Below, piece by piece: positions 18,860-28,107 of a DNA stretch of 34,341 nt. The notes under the pieces were generated by a model. That model was not told the origin of the DNA. It was given only the letters and a program-made list of their open reading frames with translations, and made no database searches. The stretch comes from Dehalococcoidia bacterium. Lineage in GTDB: Bacteria; Chloroflexota; Dehalococcoidia; Bin125. The position numbers and the translations under genes were made by a program. The DNA is taken from positions 1 through 34,341 of the forward strand of contig JAJDYG010000035.1 in the NCBI GenBank assembly GCA_022822855.1, given 5' to 3'. Every line of letters begins with the position of its first letter. Positions within the stretch are counted from its first letter, which is position 1.

Positions 18860-20722
18860 TCACCAGTCGAGCGGTTGCCCCTCGAACAGCAGTCGGCCGG
18901 CAGCGAGACGCTCGCCCGGAACCGCGCGGAGAGCGTCCAGGACAGCCAGCGCCTGCTCGAGACTGGCCTGTTCCAGCGGCAACTCGTCCAGGGCCGCTTG
19001 CAGCTCCTGCATCGCCTCCTGGCGGCGTTCGATGAGCGATTCTTCCTCGCCGAAGGTCGGCGTGACGGGTCTGACCCCGGCGCCTTGACCATCGCCCGGC
19101 GTCCCCTCGCCCTCGCCTCCGGGCTGCCCGGACTGCCCCGCGCCGGGAGCGCCCTGGTCCGCCAGGTTGGCGTCGGAATCACCCGACCCCTCAGCATGTT
19201 CAGACTCTTCGCCTGCGCCCGGTTGATCGCCCGAGGGCTGAGCCGCGGCGTCATCCTCAGACGCGGGCAGAAGTCCATTGACGATCTCGAGATTGACCTT
19301 GGCGTCGACCAACGAAGGAGACTCGCGCAGGGCCTCGATGAACGCCTGCCGCGCCCCGAGCAGATCGTCATTGGCCCAGCGGTGATTGCCGGTGTGGAAC
19401 CAGGCCAGCGCCCGGATAGCGGCATCCTCCGAGCGGAGCGCGCTCAGAGATTCAGTCTCGGCACGCTCAAACTCGCCCAACTGATGAAGTGCGCGGCCTG
19501 CGTTGAGGTGCAGCCGAGGATCGATGCCTGCATCTGTGAGCTGGGCCAGCCGCTGCGCCTCCCGCCATGAGTCCAGCGCTTCCGAATATTGATCGGCTTC
19601 GTAGTGGACGATCGCTTCCCGGTTGAACTGCCCGACGCTCGGTCCGCCACAGCCGTTGACCACCAGCATCGAGGCCGCCAAGGCTCCAACCGACGCCAGA
19701 CCCAACCGTCTTCCCGGTGACAGCCCGAAGACCCGCGCTGCCACCGAGGCCAACAACAGCAACGCCGCCGCTCCGGCGAACCACTGGAATTGTTCGGCCC
19801 GCGCCGTTTCCTCGACGATCACCTCCCGCACCAGGTCGAGCGCGGCGAGGTCGGCGTTCATGCTGGCCATCGTGCCCGGCTGGTCGAGTTCGATGTAACG
19901 TCCGCCGCCCGCCGAAGCGATGCGCTGAAGGTGACCCGCGTCCAGCCGTGTGATGATCGGCGCCCCGGTCGACACATCGAGTTTCGGTTCCTGGCTCAGA
20001 CCCAGCGGAATCGTGGCGCCCTGCTCTGTACCCACGCCTACGGCAAACACTTGCAGCCCTTGACTCCGGGCGACCGAGGCCGCGGACCCTGCGTCGCCGA
20101 CATGCACTTCCCCGTCGCTGACCACGGCGATCGCCCCATTCACCACGCCGGTACCATCCTCCTCGGCCGCCCGCAGGATGGTCCTGGTCGCCAGGTCGAT
20201 CGCGCCGGCGATGTCCGAGCCTGGCAGTACCAACGCCTCTCCCGGCTGCAGCGCTTCCAACACCTGGAGCGCTGCCTCGTGATCGCGCGTCAGCGGGAAC
20301 CGCAGGAACGAGCTGCCCGCGAAGATCACCAGCCCAACCCGATCACCGCGTCGGCCGTCGATCAATCGGCGAATCTCCGACTTCGCTGCCGTGAAGCGAC
20401 TGACCAGTTCACCGATCCCGCCGCCCACATCCTCAGCGGCCATGCTCTGCGAGACATCCAGCGCGACGACCAGTGAGAAATCGGACAGCCCCAACGTCTG
20501 CTCCCCCTGGTCCCACATCGGGCGAGCGGCCGCCACCGCGATCAATGCCAGCGCCAGCAGGAGCAGCATCCGAGATGTCGCCCGGCCCCGGCGGACTCCA
20601 GCGACCTCAGCGCCGACAGCAATGCGATGCAGCCGTCGCGCCCGCCAGAGCCACCACCAGCCGACGCCGGCGGCCGGAACCAGCGCCAACAGCGCGAGCA
20701 TCGCCGGCCAACCGAGCGCCAT
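18860..20722 (-). CDS. VWA-TPR fusion membrane protein (BatB+BatC-like)
   Basis: A 620-aa protein joining two units that are separate genes in many Bat operons. Residues 1-330 are BatB-like: two N-terminal membrane helices, then a VWA domain with an intact MIDAS start DVSQS (Asp89, Ser91, Ser93) and GSDIAGAI. After two further membrane segments (FQWFAGAAALLLLASVAARVF; LGLASVGALAASMLVV) come tetratricopeptide-like repeats (YSEALDSWREAQRLAQL, LHLNAGRALHQLGEFERAE, AWFHTGNHRWANDDLLGAR) as in BatC, then a Gly/Glu/Gln-rich linker and a helical end. The ATG at 20722 overlaps the upstream stop as TGATG with GGAGG before it, and is preferred to a GTG 18 bp upstream. It is the last gene of the minus-strand operon. 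Confidence 0.92.
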   Translation of the reverse strand: MALGWPAMLALLALVPAAGVGWWWLWRARRLHRIAVGAEVAGVRRGRATSRMLLLLALALIAVAAARPMWDQGEQTLGLSDFSLVVALDVSQSMAAEDVGGGIGELVSRFTAAKSEIRRLIDGRRGDRVGLVIFAGSSFLRFPLTRDHEAALQVLEALQPGEALVLPGSDIAGAIDLATRTILRAAEEDGTGVVNGAIAVVSDGEVHVGDAGSAASVARSQGLQVFAVGVGTEQGATIPLGLSQEPKLDVSTGAPIITRLDAGHLQRIASAGGGRYIELDQPGTMASMNADLAALDLVREVIVEETARAEQFQWFAGAAALLLLASVAARVFGLSPGRRLGLASVGALAASMLVVNGCGGPSVGQFNREAIVHYEADQYSEALDSWREAQRLAQLTDAGIDPRLHLNAGRALHQLGEFERAETESLSALRSEDAAIRALAWFHTGNHRWANDDLLGARQAFIEALRESPSLVDAKVNLEIVNGLLPASEDDAAAQPSGDQPGAGEESEHAEGSGDSDANLADQGAPGAGQSGQPGGEGEGTPGDGQGAGVRPVTPTFGEEESLIERRQEAMQELQAALDELPLEQASLEQALAVLDALRAVPGERLAAGRLLFEGQPLDW

Positions 20723-21687
20723 CAGGGCACCCTCCGCCACCAGCTCGAACGCAGCCCGACCTCCAGGACGATCAGCAACCCTGCGACCATCAGGAACCAG
20801 GGCGCGAGTTCCTCCGTGGTCAGGAAGACCTCATCGCCGACCCGTTCCCGCTCCAGCTCCGAGATCGACTCATACGCTTCGGCCAGCTCCCGCGCGTCGG
20901 TTGCGCGAAAGTAGACGCCGCCCGTCTCGTCGGCCATGTAGACCAGGGTTAGCTCATTGAAGCCCACCCCGACCTGCTGCACGTTCGAGGGCAGACCGAT
21001 CGTGTAGAGGCGCACGCCGGTCGCCCGAGCCACCGCGGCCGACTGGTTGGGCGTGATGTCGGGAACATTGTTCTCGCCGTCGGTCAGCACCACGACGATG
21101 CGCGAGGCGGCGTCGGATCCGCGCAACAGATCGATCGCCTCCATCGTCGCCACGCCCAGCGCGGTCCCGTCCGGGATCAACCCACTGCGCACCGAGACCT
21201 CGACCATCTCGTCGATCGCGTCAAGGTCGAGTGTCAGAGGGCTTAACACCAGCGCCCGCCGCTGGAACATGACGAGCCCGATCCGGTCGGTCCCGTTCGC
21301 ATTGCGCTCGGCGATGAAATCACGCGCCACGCGCCGCGCCGCCTCCATGCGTGTCTCGTCGTTGGTCAGACGCGCCGTCGCCATCGAGGACGAAGTGTCG
21401 ATCACGAGCACGATGTCGATCCCCTCGGCTGGCTTGACGGCCTCTACCGTGGTCGCCTGCGGACGAGCCGCAGCGAACACGATCAAGACCAGCGCGATCA
21501 GCCGCAGCAGGCCGAGAAGTGGCAGCGCTCGCATCCGTCGTCCGGCTCGGCTGGCCAGAGGCGGCGCGCCGAACAGTTGAGGCAGGAGATAGCGCGGTCG
21601 CGCGAGCCGCGACTCGCGGCGCAGCAGCCAGACGGCGGGGAGCAGCAGCGCAAACAGAGCGAACAGCGCCGGATCGTCGAATCTCAC
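20722..21687 (-). CDS. VWA domain membrane protein (BatA-like)
   Basis: A 321-aa protein with two N-terminal membrane helices (about 6-22 and 55-74), a VWA domain and a C-terminal helix (LMVAGLLIVLEVGL). The MIDAS metal site is complete: DTSSS (Asp97, Ser99, Ser101), the Thr in PDGTALG and the Asp in LTDGENN. This is the BatA pattern: VWA facing outside and held at the membrane at both ends. The GTG start overlaps the preceding stop by 4 bp (GTGA) and its own stop overlaps the next start (TGATG), so translation is tightly coupled. Confidence 0.94.
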   Translation of the reverse strand: MRFDDPALFALFALLLPAVWLLRRESRLARPRYLLPQLFGAPPLASRAGRRMRALPLLGLLRLIALVLIVFAAARPQATTVEAVKPAEGIDIVLVIDTSSSMATARLTNDETRMEAARRVARDFIAERNANGTDRIGLVMFQRRALVLSPLTLDLDAIDEMVEVSVRSGLIPDGTALGVATMEAIDLLRGSDAASRIVVVLTDGENNVPDITPNQSAAVARATGVRLYTIGLPSNVQQVGVGFNELTLVYMADETGGVYFRATDARELAEAYESISELERERVGDEVFLTTEELAPWFLMVAGLLIVLEVGLRSSWWRRVP

Positions 21688-22577
21688 GTCGACTCTCCGT
21701 CGGACCAGATCGCTTCGGCGAGTTGCACGTAGCCCTGGAGGCGCTCGGCCGTTGGCCGTTCACCGCCGTATTGCACCCGGTCGCAGGCCTCCAGCAGACG
21801 CGTGACCCGGAGCACGACCACGCCGGGCGCGCCGGCCGCAGCCAACGCCGGACCGATCTCGGATGAGGTCAGCGCCGAGGCCGGCAGAGACCAATCCTTG
21901 CCGAGCCGTGAGCGCACGTTGCTCGCGAGCTGCCGGCACTGCTCCGCCACCGCAAGGGAATCATCGAGTTCAAACGGCGCACGCCGGGCGACCGCCGCTC
22001 CGGCGCCATCCGCCGCGGTAACCTCCGTCGGCCGGCGGTAGCGTCGACGAAGCACTCGGGCCGCGACAAACCCCAGACCGACGCCGATGATCGCCACGAT
22101 CCAGGGCGCAAACGTGCGGCTGTCTCCCCCCAGCAGGTCGGGACCGGTGATCGGACGTGGTTCGGACTGCGCATCCAGCACGGAGGTGATCGTGATCGCG
22201 ACCGGCTGTAAGGAGATCTCGGACAGTGAGCGATCAGCTCGTTGAATCGGGATCCGCGGCAACTCAACCTCAAACATCGCCGCGCCGAAGGCGCGAGTCT
22301 GGAAGACGACCAGCGTCTCCGTTTCGCTGACTGCCGTGATCACCGGCGCCGACGGCTCCATGCCGCCCATCTGCACGACCGAGCCATCCATCAAGACCCG
22401 GTCGCCCGGCTCGTGGCCGATCGTGACTTGCACCTCAACCGGATCCCCGACTGTCAACTGGCCGTCAGGCACGATGACCACGTCCGCAACAGGTTCCTCC
22501 GCGACGATCATCCCAGCGCCCAGCGCCATCATCAGGGCTGTCAGGGCGAACAGCAATCCCAGCCCTGCGCGAATCAT
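21684..22577 (-). CDS. BatD/DUF4381-like membrane anchor protein
   Basis: A 297-aa protein with a signal peptide or signal anchor (MIRAGLGLLFALTALMMALG), a beta-rich extracytoplasmic region (LTVGDPVEVQVTIGHEPGD; VFQTRAFGAAMFEVELP) like BatD or an oxygen-tolerance Ig-like domain, one membrane helix (APWIVAIIGVGLGFVAARVL) followed by Arg-rich sequence, and a helical cytoplasmic tail. Its place between DUF58 and BatA is where BatD or DUF4381 proteins normally sit; assignment rests on layout and position rather than a strong motif. The ATG at 22577 overlaps the DUF58 stop (ATGA). A longer reading to 22664 lies inside the DUF58 gene and is unlikely. Confidence 0.8.
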   Translation of the reverse strand: MIRAGLGLLFALTALMMALGAGMIVAEEPVADVVIVPDGQLTVGDPVEVQVTIGHEPGDRVLMDGSVVQMGGMEPSAPVITAVSETETLVVFQTRAFGAAMFEVELPRIPIQRADRSLSEISLQPVAITITSVLDAQSEPRPITGPDLLGGDSRTFAPWIVAIIGVGLGFVAARVLRRRYRRPTEVTAADGAGAAVARRAPFELDDSLAVAEQCRQLASNVRSRLGKDWSLPASALTSSEIGPALAAAGAPGVVVLRVTRLLEACDRVQYGGERPTAERLQGYVQLAEAIWSDGEST

Positions 22578-23524
22578 TGCCGGCTCCGACGCTGACGGAA
22601 CAGACCGACCAGGATGGGAATCCAGTCGTCGTCGCTGTTGATCATCACCGCGTCGCAACCGCACTGTCGCAGTCGGGAGAGCATCCGCCGCCGCTCGGCC
22701 TCCAGCTCACGCTGTTGCGTGTGCGAGATGCCGTCGTCTGCCAGCAGCACATCTCCGCGTTCCGCCCCTCCCCAATTGACGACCGCCCCCTGCGCCGCTG
22801 TGGCCAACCCGGTCTCGAGCGCATCGCGGAGGCAGATGGCGACCACGTCGTGACGTCGGCTGAGTTGAGCCAGCGCCGGTTCCCAGACGTGGTCGGGATG
22901 CGTCGCGACGAAGTCAGAGATCACGATCACGACCCCGCGCTTGCGCATCACCCGGCCGGCATAACGCAGGGCGCGGGCCAGTTCGGTGCGCCCCCCGGCC
23001 TGAGGTGTCAATAGATCTCGGAGCATCCGCAGGACATGGCTGGAGCCCTTCGCTGGTGGAACGGCGAGCACGACATCGGTGGCGAATGCGGCCATGCCGA
23101 CGAGGTCGTTCGCGCTCGCAGCCGCCAGTCCTACCACACCGGCGATCTCCACAGCCCGGTCCCGGACCGAAGGGCCGGAGGCCGCGTAACCCATCGAACC
23201 GGACACATCCACCAGGATCAGTACGGTCTGTTCCCGCTCTTCGACATATCGGCGGACGACCGGCGTGCGCAGCCGAGCCGTCGCCTTCCAGTCGATCGAA
23301 CGGACATCGTCGCCGGGGTTGTAGGGCTGCAGCTCGGCGAACTCCAGCCCTCTGCCCCGAAACGCGGTTCGGTACTCCCCGGCGATCGCGTCGCGCAGCG
23401 CGCGGCGAGCGCGAATCTCGATGTGCCGAACCTGCCGCCGCACCTCTTCAATCGTGGGCGTCGTCGAGTCCGCCTCCGGCAGCGGAGGAGCGATCCACTC
23501 CCGTATCCGTTGTAGACGGGACAC
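22574..23524 (-). CDS. DUF58 domain-containing protein (operon 2)
   Basis: A 316-aa soluble DUF58 protein without membrane helices, shorter than the DUF58 protein of operon 1. It shows the domain start GEYRTAFRGRGLEFAELQPY, the hallmark PGDDVRSIDWKATARLRTPVVRRY (residues 70-93) and a VWA-like fold with a MIDAS-type DVSGSMGYA. The start is GTG at 23524, 7 bp after the MoxR stop. The MoxR-DUF58-Bat order is the classical one. The soluble form here and the membrane form in operon 1 suggest the two operons serve different targets. Confidence 0.93.
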   Translation of the reverse strand: MSRLQRIREWIAPPLPEADSTTPTIEEVRRQVRHIEIRARRALRDAIAGEYRTAFRGRGLEFAELQPYNPGDDVRSIDWKATARLRTPVVRRYVEEREQTVLILVDVSGSMGYAASGPSVRDRAVEIAGVVGLAAASANDLVGMAAFATDVVLAVPPAKGSSHVLRMLRDLLTPQAGGRTELARALRYAGRVMRKRGVVIVISDFVATHPDHVWEPALAQLSRRHDVVAICLRDALETGLATAAQGAVVNWGGAERGDVLLADDGISHTQQRELEAERRRMLSRLRQCGCDAVMINSDDDWIPILVGLFRQRRSRQ

Positions 23525-23531
23525 GACAGAC

Positions 23532-24584
23532 CTATGGCACCGGCAGCGCCGTGAGCAGCCGCGCGATCACGTCGTCCGCCGTCACTTCGTCGGCTTCTGC
23601 CTCGTAACTCAGCACGATCCGGTGCCGCAGCGCGTCGAGCGCCATCGCCTTGACGTCGTCCGGCGTGGCATAGTCGCGGCCCGAGAGCCAGGCCAGCGCC
23701 CGGGCGCTCATCGCCAGCGCCGTCGTCGCGCGGGGCGACGCGCCGAACTCGACATACGCGGACAGCTCCCGCACCTGCCGACCCGGCGAACGCGTCGCGC
23801 GGACCAGTTGAACGACATAGTCGCGCAAACGCGGCTCCATCCGAACCTCGGCCACCGACTGACGCGCCGTCAGCACATCGCTGAGCTGCATGACCGGGTC
23901 GACCGATCCCATGTCGCCGGTCAAGGTCCGGTCGAGCACTTCCCGCTCGTCTAGTTCGCCTGGGTAGTCGACATGCACGTTGAGCAGGAACCGGTCAAGT
24001 TGAGCTTCCGGCAGGGGATACGTCCCCTCCTGCTCGATCGGATTCTGCGTCGCCAGTACGAGGAAGGGCGAGGGCAGGGGGAACGTCTCGCCACCGATCG
24101 ACACCTGTCGCTCCTGCATCGCCTCAAGCAGCGCCGATTGCACTTTGGCTGGCGCCCGGTTGATCTCGTCGGCGAGCAGGACGTTGGTAAAGATCGGTCC
24201 TGTGCGGACCTCAAACCGCGACTCGGCGGCGTTGTAGATCTCGGAACCGGTCAGATCGGCCGGCAGCAGGTCGGGAGTGAACTGGAGCCGCGCATAGCCG
24301 GCGTCGAGGCAGCCGGCCAGGGTCGACACGGTCAGCGATTTGGCCAGCCCGGGTACGCCCTCGACCAGACAGTGCCCGTCGCAGAGCAGGGCGACCAGCA
24401 ACCGCGTGACCAAGCCCTCCTGCCCGACGATCACTCGACCAATCTCACTGCGCAACGCAGCGAGCGGCGAGTCATCAGGCATTACCGGAGTCGGTAGCGG
24501 TTCGGCTGCGACCGGCGCGATTGGGGGTGCCGCGACTGGCTGCTCGGTCGCCGTTGGTCGATCGCCTCTGGCCCACTCAGACAC
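23532..24584 (-). CDS. MoxR-family AAA+ ATPase (operon 2)
   Basis: A second MoxR ATPase. Walker A reads GVPGLAKS, a common variant with Ser for Thr. Walker B is LLADE in [20 protein letters not shown], with sensor segment LVLATQNPIEQEGTYPLPEAQ and a C-terminal lid with VEFGASPRATTALAMSARA. The GTG at 24584, after GGGAG, gives 350 aa with a Pro/Ala-rich N-terminal linker. The open frame runs to 24812, but that would overlap the divergent LLM gene; the ATG at about 24480 (MPDDSPLAAL) is the minimal start. It leads the minus-strand Bat operon, five genes with gaps or overlaps of 7 bp or less. Confidence 0.92.
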   Translation of the reverse strand: MSEWARGDRPTATEQPVAAPPIAPVAAEPLPTPVMPDDSPLAALRSEIGRVIVGQEGLVTRLLVALLCDGHCLVEGVPGLAKSLTVSTLAGCLDAGYARLQFTPDLLPADLTGSEIYNAAESRFEVRTGPIFTNVLLADEINRAPAKVQSALLEAMQERQVSIGGETFPLPSPFLVLATQNPIEQEGTYPLPEAQLDRFLLNVHVDYPGELDEREVLDRTLTGDMGSVDPVMQLSDVLTARQSVAEVRMEPRLRDYVVQLVRATRSPGRQVRELSAYVEFGASPRATTALAMSARALAWLSGRDYATPDDVKAMALDALRHRIVLSYEAEADEVTADDVIARLLTALPVP

Positions 24585-24693
24585 GTCGCTCCCGGCCTTC
24601 CTGCCCGACCATCCTGTCCTGCGGCTCAGTGTATCCACGAAGGCGTACCATTCACGGACAACAGGGCCGGGTACGAGAGCGCAGGTGGTGATC

Positions 24694-25665
24694 ATGCGAT
24701 TTGGCGTCGGCGTCGGCAATATGAACGGTTTCAACGATGAATCAGGGCCCAACGCTTGCATCGATGTCGCCCAGGCGGCCGAGGACCTGGGCTTCGACTC
24801 GGTCTGGACCAACGATCACATCGTCGTCCCGACCCAGATTGAGTCACGCTATCCCTACAACGACCTCGGCGAATTTCCTGCGCCCTCGACGATCCAGTGC
24901 TTCGACCCGTTGGTCGTCATGTGCGCCCTGGCCGAGGCCACGCAGTCCGTCGAGATCGGCTGCTCCGTCCTCGTGATTCCCTACCGGCACCCGGCCGTCG
25001 TGGCCAAGATGCTCGCCGCCGCCGACCAGATCTCGGGCGGACGGATCGTGCTGGGCGCAGGCGTCGGCTGGATGCGCGAGGAGTTCGAAGCTCTCGGCCT
25101 GACCGAGGTCCACTACAGTCGCCGCGGAGCCGTGACCAACGAATACCTGCGCGCGATGCGCGAGATGTGGACGAATCCCGGACCGTCCTCCTTTCACGGA
25201 CAGTTCGTCGAGTTCCACAACGTCGGCGCCTACCCCAAACCGGTTCCGCGCGAGGACGGCGGCACGATTCCGATCGTAATCGGCGGCAACGGGATCAATG
25301 CCTGGCGCAGAGCCTCGCGTTACGGCGACGGCTTCCACGCCGCCTTCCAGACCGTCGAGAACATGGCCGTAGAAGTCGAAGGCGTGCGCACCGCCTGCGA
25401 ACGAGACCGCCGAGACCCTGACGAGTTGGAGATCCAGTTGTTGCAGAACATGAGGCCGTCGACCACATCGCTGGACGAAGACGACCGACCATTGCTTCAC
25501 GGCTCGCCCGATCAGATCGCCTCCGACCTGCTCGCCTTTGGCCGGGTCGGCGTGGAGCACCTGATCGCCACGCCCATGATGGTCAGCCCCGAGGGCGACA
25601 CCACGGTCGAACGGGTTCTCAACAGCATGCAGTTCGTTTCCGACGAGATCTTGCCGGCCTTCTAG
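24694..25665 (+). CDS. LLM class (probably F420-dependent) oxidoreductase 1
   Basis: A luciferase-like TIM-barrel oxidoreductase of 323 aa. Landmarks are MRFGVGVGN at the start, LGFDSVWTNDHIVVP, SRYPYND, the strand IGCSVLVIPYRHPAVVAKMLA, and SGGRIVLGAGVGWMREEFEALG, which matches F420-dependent members (TIGR03619-like) more than bacterial luciferase. The cofactor call is by resemblance only. AGGTGG about 7 bp before the ATG supports the start. It is followed by a close paralogue, so the pair looks like a tandem duplication that has since diverged. The substrate is unknown. Confidence 0.9.
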   Translation: MRFGVGVGNMNGFNDESGPNACIDVAQAAEDLGFDSVWTNDHIVVPTQIESRYPYNDLGEFPAPSTIQCFDPLVVMCALAEATQSVEIGCSVLVIPYRHPAVVAKMLAAADQISGGRIVLGAGVGWMREEFEALGLTEVHYSRRGAVTNEYLRAMREMWTNPGPSSFHGQFVEFHNVGAYPKPVPREDGGTIPIVIGGNGINAWRRASRYGDGFHAAFQTVENMAVEVEGVRTACERDRRDPDELEIQLLQNMRPSTTSLDEDDRPLLHGSPDQIASDLLAFGRVGVEHLIATPMMVSPEGDTTVERVLNSMQFVSDEILPAF

Positions 25666-25667
25666 AC

Positions 25668-25688
25668 CCCTCTCGTTTTGAGAGAGGG
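25668..25688 (+). other. Intercistronic hairpin between the paired LLM genes
   Basis: CCCTCTC (25668-25674) pairs with GAGAGGG (25682-25688) around a 7-nt loop, 3 bp after the first LLM stop. There is no T-run after it. It could attenuate or stabilise the transcript into the second LLM gene. Confidence 0.45.
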
Positions 25689-25731
25689 TGAGAACGAGGG
25701 CCGCCGCGTAGCGGCATCAAGGAGCAACACG

Positions 25732-26709
25732 ATGAAGTTTGGAATCCCGATCGGTAACTTCGGCACCGCCGGCAAGTTCGGCGACATCAACGATGTCGTC
25801 GACATCGCCGAGCGCGCCGAGCTGCTCGGCTTCGACTCGGTCTGGGTGCATGATCACATCTTCATGCCGGCCAGCATCAGGTCGCGCTATCCCTACAACG
25901 ACTCCGGCGTCGCCGGCTTCGCCTACCACCAGGACATCATGGACCCCTTGGCCGTGATGTCGGCGGTCGCGGTCAGAACCTCGGAGATCCAGATCGGCAC
26001 CTCGGTCCTGATCATTCCCTACCGCGACCCGATCTACCAGGCCCAGGCGATCGCCACGATCGACCAACTCTCCGAAGGCCGGGTCCTGCTCGGCATCGGC
26101 GTCGGATGGATGGAGGAGGAGTTCGAAGCTCTCGGCCTCGGCGGGGAGCCGTTTGATCGGCGCGGCGCTCTCACTGACGAGTGGATGACGATCGCGATCA
26201 GCGCCTGGACCAACGGCGTTAACCGCGACCCGATCTCGCACGAGGGTCACTTCCGGCAGTTCGACAACCTGGGCGGCCTCAGCGGCTGTTACCGGCAGCC
26301 GCACGTGCCCATCTGGGTCGGCGGCAAGGGCCGGATCGCCGCACGACGCGTGGCCCGCTACGGCACCGGCTACCACACCATCACCTCCGAGCCCGACCAG
26401 ATCCGCGAGGAGCTGGCCATCGTCGAGGAAGAGATGGATCGAGCTGGCCGCGACATGTCGGAGCTGGAGATCTCGATGCTCGGCCCGATGGTCCTGCTCG
26501 ACGGTGACCCCGACTCGGTCCGCGGCTTCCCGGCCGTTGTCGGAGGTTCAAGAGACGAGATCGTCGACAAGCTCGGCCAGTACGAAGAGGCCGGCCTCGA
26601 ACACGCCCTCAGCATTCCCGCCTACCGAACGCCCAACTGGGACGTCCCGCCCGACCAGCAAATGCAAGCCATGGCAGAGCTGGCCGAGATCGTCGAGGAG
26701 CTGCGCTAA
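25732..26709 (+). CDS. LLM class (probably F420-dependent) oxidoreductase 2
   Basis: A 325-aa paralogue of the preceding gene: MKFGIPIGNFGTAGKFGD, LGFDSVWVHDHIFMP, SRYPYND, IGTSVLIIPYRDPIYQAQAIA and EGRVLLGIGVGWMEEEFEALG occur in the same order. The regions lining the barrel mouth differ, so a different substrate is likely. The ATG at 25732 has AAGGAG about 7 bp upstream; a longer frame from 25678 covers the intercistronic hairpin and is not used. The stop overlaps the opposing small gene by 4 bp. Confidence 0.91.
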   Translation: MKFGIPIGNFGTAGKFGDINDVVDIAERAELLGFDSVWVHDHIFMPASIRSRYPYNDSGVAGFAYHQDIMDPLAVMSAVAVRTSEIQIGTSVLIIPYRDPIYQAQAIATIDQLSEGRVLLGIGVGWMEEEFEALGLGGEPFDRRGALTDEWMTIAISAWTNGVNRDPISHEGHFRQFDNLGGLSGCYRQPHVPIWVGGKGRIAARRVARYGTGYHTITSEPDQIREELAIVEEEMDRAGRDMSELEISMLGPMVLLDGDPDSVRGFPAVVGGSRDEIVDKLGQYEEAGLEHALSIPAYRTPNWDVPPDQQMQAMAELAEIVEELR

Positions 26710-26969
26710 CAGTCAGAGAGTTGAGCAATCGCCACTGCTGCAGCAAGCAGTGCCGCCCAGATTGCGGTGGCCTTGAGCAGCATCGCCTGCTGATCATGCC
26801 TGATGGCACTTCTGAGAGAGTCGATTTCTGCGCGCAAGTCGGCCCTGGTGGCCAACGGCGAGAACTCCTCTTCTAGAGCCTCGCCGAACTGCTCGGCCGC
26901 TTCCTCTCCGAGACCCGGCCTCAGGATCCGGAAGAAGCGCAGCTTGTTGATGCGATTGAAGGTTGCCAC
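26706..26969 (-). CDS. Small coiled-coil/tail-anchored protein (DUF1640/CCDC90-like)
   Basis: An 87-aa protein: a basic N-terminus (RINKLRFFRIL), an acidic helix, a short coiled coil (RADLRAEIDSLRSAIRHDQ) and a C-terminal membrane helix (LKATAIWAALLAAAVAIAQL). The order coiled coil then terminal helix is that of DUF1640/CCDC90-type small membrane proteins; the match is by layout, not by a long motif. The GTG start at 26969 has only a distant GGAAGG. It ends convergently with LLM gene 2, overlapping 4 bp. The function is unknown. Confidence 0.65.
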   Translation of the reverse strand: MATFNRINKLRFFRILRPGLGEEAAEQFGEALEEEFSPLATRADLRAEIDSLRSAIRHDQQAMLLKATAIWAALLAAAVAIAQLSDC

Positions 26970-27042
26970 TCGACCAGTGTAGACCTTCCCGGAGCGTTCG
27001 AATCAGTCGGTTGATACCTGCGCCTCGTACCCGAATCATCTG

Positions 27043-28101
27043 TCACGACGCGATCCGCACCACCCGGCCGGCCGCCGCAGACTCGCGCATCGCCTCAATC
27101 ACTAACTGCGACCGCAGCCCATCAAGGAAGTTCGGCGCAGGCGACGAACCCTCCTCGATCCCCCGCTCAAACGCCCGAACGAGCCGCGCCGACGTACCCA
27201 CGGCGCCTCCAGGCAAGTCGTCCGAGTCTTCGTCCGGCGCAGCGACCGTGACGAAGTCGTCACCCCCCGCCTCCCCGATCCTCACCTTACCCTCCGAGAG
27301 CATAGTCCCGGGCGAGGTCGCCAGGATCACGCCCTCGGAACCTGCGATCACGACACGAAGGCCCAGCGCCGGGTCCGAGACCCAGCACAGTGACAGCGTC
27401 GCACTGGCTCCCGACTCGAACCCGAAGCTGGCGCTGATCTGGTCCTCGCTCGTCATCTCCCGCGGCAGCCCCGCCGGCGGGAACGATCCGAACTGTGCCG
27501 AGACCGTCGCAATCTCGCCGAACCACTGACGGAACCGGTCGATGCCGTGCGATCCAAGTTCGTTCAGCAACCCACCGCCGTGCGCCGGATCCAGCCGCCA
27601 GGGACGATCCAACTCCACCAACGGGTTGGTCGTGTGCAGGTCGACACTCGCGTGGCGTACCTCGCCGATCGCGCCCTGGTCCAGAAGCTCCTTGACCTGA
27701 GCACGCAGCGGCGCGTAGCGGAACTCGTAGTTGACCATCGCCGTCAGGTCGCTCGCCTCTGCCGCTGCAGCCAGCGCCCGCCCGTCTGCGATGGTCGTGC
27801 TGAACGGCTTGTCGACCAGCACATGCTTCCCCGCGGCAAACGCGTCGCGGCAAAGCTCGAGGTGCATGTGCGGCGGCGTGTGGATCGCGACCGCATCGAT
27901 CTCTCGATGCTCGATCAGCGCTGCCGCCTCGTGCGTCGCGAACGGGATCTCAAGACGCTCGGCCCACATCGCGGCGCGTTCGGGCTTGCGGCTCCAGAGC
28001 CCTGCGACCTCCCAGCCCGCAGCCCGGAAGGCGGGCACCGAGACCCGGGTTCCCCAGCCGGTGCCGAAGACCCCGACGCGTCGTGGCCGGTCGATCGGCA
28101 T
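27043..28101 (-). CDS. Gfo/Idh/MocA family oxidoreductase
   Basis: An NAD(P)-dependent dehydrogenase of 352 aa, typical for the family. The Rossmann N-terminus has GVFGTGWG (residues 10-17). The conserved Lys is in KHVLVDKPF (97-99, the EKP motif with Asp for Glu), and the substrate domain begins near NYEFRYAPLRAQ. The GGLLNELGSHGIDRFRQWFG segment carries the family HxxD-like site. It follows LLM gene 3 by 6 bp in the same direction, so both are probably one transcript acting in one pathway. A sugar, inositol or related polyol is the usual substrate class, but the actual substrate cannot be told. Confidence 0.92.
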   Translation of the reverse strand: MPIDRPRRVGVFGTGWGTRVSVPAFRAAGWEVAGLWSRKPERAAMWAERLEIPFATHEAAALIEHREIDAVAIHTPPHMHLELCRDAFAAGKHVLVDKPFSTTIADGRALAAAAEASDLTAMVNYEFRYAPLRAQVKELLDQGAIGEVRHASVDLHTTNPLVELDRPWRLDPAHGGGLLNELGSHGIDRFRQWFGEIATVSAQFGSFPPAGLPREMTSEDQISASFGFESGASATLSLCWVSDPALGLRVVIAGSEGVILATSPGTMLSEGKVRIGEAGGDDFVTVAAPDEDSDDLPGGAVGTSARLVRAFERGIEEGSSPAPNFLDGLRSQLVIEAMRESAAAGRVVRIAS

Positions 28102-28107
28102 CGCTGG

